From: Panorpa germanica | Lineage: Eukaryota > Arthropoda > Insecta > Mecoptera > Panorpidae | Assembly (NCBI GenBank): GCA_963678705.1 | Contig: OY783214.1 | Location: 6,696,001 to 6,760,000, forward strand | Length of the DNA: 64,000 nucleotides | Direction of reading: 5' to 3' | Shown: positions 61,695-64,000 of the stretch, one piece after another | How the letters are laid out: every line of letters begins with the position of its first letter | Position numbering within the stretch: position 1 is the stretch's first letter | The notes under the pieces: model-generated | The model's database searches: none | What the model was told of the DNA's origin: nothing | What the model saw: the letters and a program-made list of their open reading frames with translations, nothing else | Program-made: the position numbers and the translations under genes

Positions 61695-62517
61695 TGTTGT
61701 AAGTAAGATTCGAAGGCGGATGTTACACCTGACATCAATGTTGTAAAAAGAGGTCGGATTGTCGTTCTAGAAGGAGATTACTCAGCTTGCTAATACATCA
61801 CGCAGTGTTGCTAGTTACTGGAAGTAGATTCTTTAGTTTGACGATCATCCACCTTCTTGAATTACTCACGTTGATAAGAATTAACTCTTTTAAGATGATT
61901 AATAGGATTCTTGTTAAGACGGTGTATTGTTGCAATTTGAGAATACTTGAGCGGCCTAAAGTATAACCTCGTTGCAACATACGACGGTTGAACAATTAGT
62001 ATCTTTTAAATACTATTAATACAAACACTTTTATTAAAATATATCATTTATTCGTTGTAATATTATATCTGCGTACTTAATTACAATAGTATTTTATTGG
62101 ATTAATACAGATGCCAGATATAAAACAAAATGTAATTCTAGTGTTATAATTTGATTAATAGTTAAAATGTGCTCACTATTGAATACTTTGATGTTACAAT
62201 TGGAGTATTGTACGAACGAAGTACAATTAGTAAACACTTGGTTGAGACTCAGGAGAAGACTGACTTTCTGACTAGCGTGCAGATTAATATATAATGATTT
62301 ATTTCACATCACAATGTGCCAATACTGAGTTACCAGCATTAAAACAATATAAAATCTCCACAGACCAGAGTCAATGTTTACAAGCGCTAAATACAAATAA
62401 TTATTTATTACAATATTAATACTAAAATTAAAGATAACGTAATATAATTCTTATAAAATAAATAACATTTATATTAAAAATAGGAAGGATAAGTACGACT
62501 TATGCGTACTTACAACA
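61695..62517 (-). repeat. 5' LTR of the Gypsy-type element
   Basis: 823 bp, same sequence as 57038..57860. The element's own transcription would start here and run toward lower coordinates. Confidence 0.9.
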
Positions 62518-63060
62518 AATATTATAAGATGTGTCAATTTTTTCGGACGTATATTTTACAGATTTATATTATTATTTCTTCTACAACTCTTTTTTATGTG
62601 TTTATTTTAGTCTTGATATTCACACATCATAGCCACCAACAACTATTTCAATATATACTTTTACATGAAAAAAAATTCTATTTTACAATTGTCTAAATAT
62701 TTGAATAATACACTAATTATTTTTGAGTCACTTAATAAAAATTTAGAATTAAGCAGGAAGGTTTTAATCACATCTAATATTTCACTATTGAATTTTGATC
62801 TTTGTTTATTATAATTTATGCATTTAATATAGTATGTATCTATCATCAGATTTAATATTAATTTTGTACAGGTGAGCTGGACTTTTACAATGATTACTTT
62901 TGATTCTGATTATAGTTGGTATAACTTTACGAGATTCATTTCTGAACCATCTTTTCTTACTTAAATTTGGATGAAACATATAATAATCTCTTTCTTTTCA
63001 GATGACTTTTCATAATGAAATCTTGGTTTCTCAAATTGAAGTTCAATTTTTTGTTTATGC
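62518..63060 (-). mobile_element. LINE 3' end, copy 2
   Basis: On the minus strand a frame reads LSKKRWFRNESRKVIPT then IRIKSNHCKSPAHLYKINI, matching the copy at 46981. The following AT-rich 3' region also aligns (TAGTGAAATATTAGATGTGA, then AATAATTAGTG.ATTATT and AAATATTTAGACA) up to about 62610. This copy reaches about 150 bp further 5' than copy 1. Its coding part is interrupted. The LTR element ends at 62517, just beyond the LINE tail. Confidence 0.68.
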
Positions 63061-64000
63061 TAAAAATTTATTTACATATGCTATATAGTTATACAAGTAT
63101 ACCATATTCCAAGTTTCCAAGGTAAAAATGTAAAGAAACATTGCTTACAAAAGCCTAAGATGGAACATCCAACATTATCATCCATAATTTAACAGTCATT
63201 AACATGACTGAAGTACGTCAACTTATGAATGAAAATATATGAATGTTGAATGATGCTTCTTGGAGTCACACTAGTTTGGATCGCACTTAATACAAGAAAT
63301 GAGTTGTCATGAGTTGTTACGTTGTTGAAAGTTGCAATGCTTAAATGCTTGAATTTGGTACTTTCTTGGTACTCCCAGTACTTACCATTTTATAGTTTTT
63401 AAATATAAACGACCACTTTTGAATTGCTATAATTTTGGTACAGACACCGTACCTAATTTAAAGTCTATCATGTCCAAATTCTATGACATTATCCTGCATT
63501 CGTCCATTTCCTCCACTGGTAATATTATATTACTAAAATCTTCAGTTTGTTCATCTGGAATTCTATTTTTTTCCACTCAAATTCTTCTGCGTTGAGGTAC
63601 ACATTCAGTATCCTATTCATCGTATGTTCCTCGTTGTTTGAAGATGTCGATTTTCAATAATCGCTTGACACAAGACCTTGGAAGTCCAGCTGGTTCTGAA
63701 TAACATACTTTGATATTAAATCCACCGCCAGCAGACCTTCACGTTACGACATTACGTGTGTATAAATTTACGTCGATTCGCATTTCGCGTTTGGCGTTTC
63801 CCATTTGGCATCTCCGTAAGGAGGAAGGAATCGGGGTCGGGGTCTATCTGGTCACAGATTATTTATATTGCAGTTGACGTCGTTTTTATCCACAGCTATC
63901 CAATTATTGTGGCGGCTTCACTTTAGAAAATAAACTGTTTAAGTAAAAACTTTGTTTATATATACATTCTACTCTTTCATATTTAAGTTAAATGAGAGTA
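63061..64000. other. Intergenic sequence, nothing recognised
   Basis: A GC-richer patch at about 63770..63860 includes GGGGTCGGGGTC; no gene or repeat family could be assigned. Confidence 0.4.

Larger units (their letters stand above)
57038..62517 (-). mobile_element. Ty3/Gypsy-type LTR retrotransposon, 5.48 kb, young, broken
   Basis: Two direct LTRs of 823 bp (57038..57860 and 61695..62517) begin TGTTGTAAGTA and end TACTTACAACA. They are offset by exactly 4657 bp and look identical by eye, so the insertion is recent. AATA flanks both sides (4-bp target duplication, as in many Gypsy elements). Two bases inside the 5' LTR (right side, since the element points left) lies TGGTGTCAGATGTGGGG, which resembles a primer-binding site for a tRNA-Leu 3' end. 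Purine-rich tracts precede the 3' LTR. Gag, zinc knuckle, protease and reverse transcriptase sequence are recognisable; RNase H and integrase were not. The internal region is short for the family, so the element looks broken, with probably few breaks. Confidence 0.88.

Noticed and set aside
57038-62517. Assignment of the LTR element to BEL/Pao
   Set aside because: The Gag resemblance suggests it, but the RT motifs and the 4-bp target duplication fit Ty3/Gypsy better.
1-64000. tRNA, rRNA, CRISPR and toxin genes
   Set aside because: No cloverleaf with conserved internal promoter boxes, no rRNA-like block, no regularly spaced repeats and no toxin-like domain were seen by eye.

Overview
The window looks like an insect nuclear genome, most likely a moth or butterfly (inference). 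It is AT-rich, holds a recognisable insect developmental regulator, and is full of small inverted-repeat elements, a Helitron with the usual CTAG end, LINE tails and one LTR element. No rRNA, tRNA, CRISPR array or bacterial-style operon was seen.

Only one complete host gene is supported: a two-exon gene on the minus strand at 36988..38493. It encodes a 461-residue NET-family zinc-finger protein, the ortholog of Drosophila no ocelli / elbow B. It sits alone in tens of kilobases without other convincing genes, as is common for developmental transcription factors controlled by distant enhancers. Three small pieces look coding-like or exon-like but could not be named: 1820..1972 (-), 25111..25263 (+) and a short splice-bounded segment at 23110..23161 (+).

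Most other structure is mobile DNA. From left to right: an inverted repeat pair at 1030..1262 and 39605..39862; a 0.5-kb inverted-repeat element at 3291..3814; three copies of a ~0.4-kb element with GCCGGTACC ends; three copies of a ~0.6-kb element with AATGGGCTTGT ends; two copies of a ~0.65-kb element at 11010 and 48950; four copies of a CCCAGTAAACA-ended element; three copies of an element with inverted ends of about 40 bp; a TTAA-bounded element at 18781; and a CACACGAGTCGATTGA-ended element at 21011. Several copies of a CCCCCGTCGC-headed repeat cluster between 41 and 52 kb. Two of them are head to tail, and one is split by a Helitron at 44468..44821.

The right side carries a 5.48-kb Ty3/Gypsy-type LTR element at 57038..62517. 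Its two 823-bp LTRs look identical, so it is a recent arrival. It lies beside a LINE 3' end (62518..63060) that is related to another LINE 3' end at 46981..47365. The remaining stretches are AT-rich sequence in which nothing could be named. All repeat calls come from comparing the window with itself by eye; family names are inference unless the ends are diagnostic.
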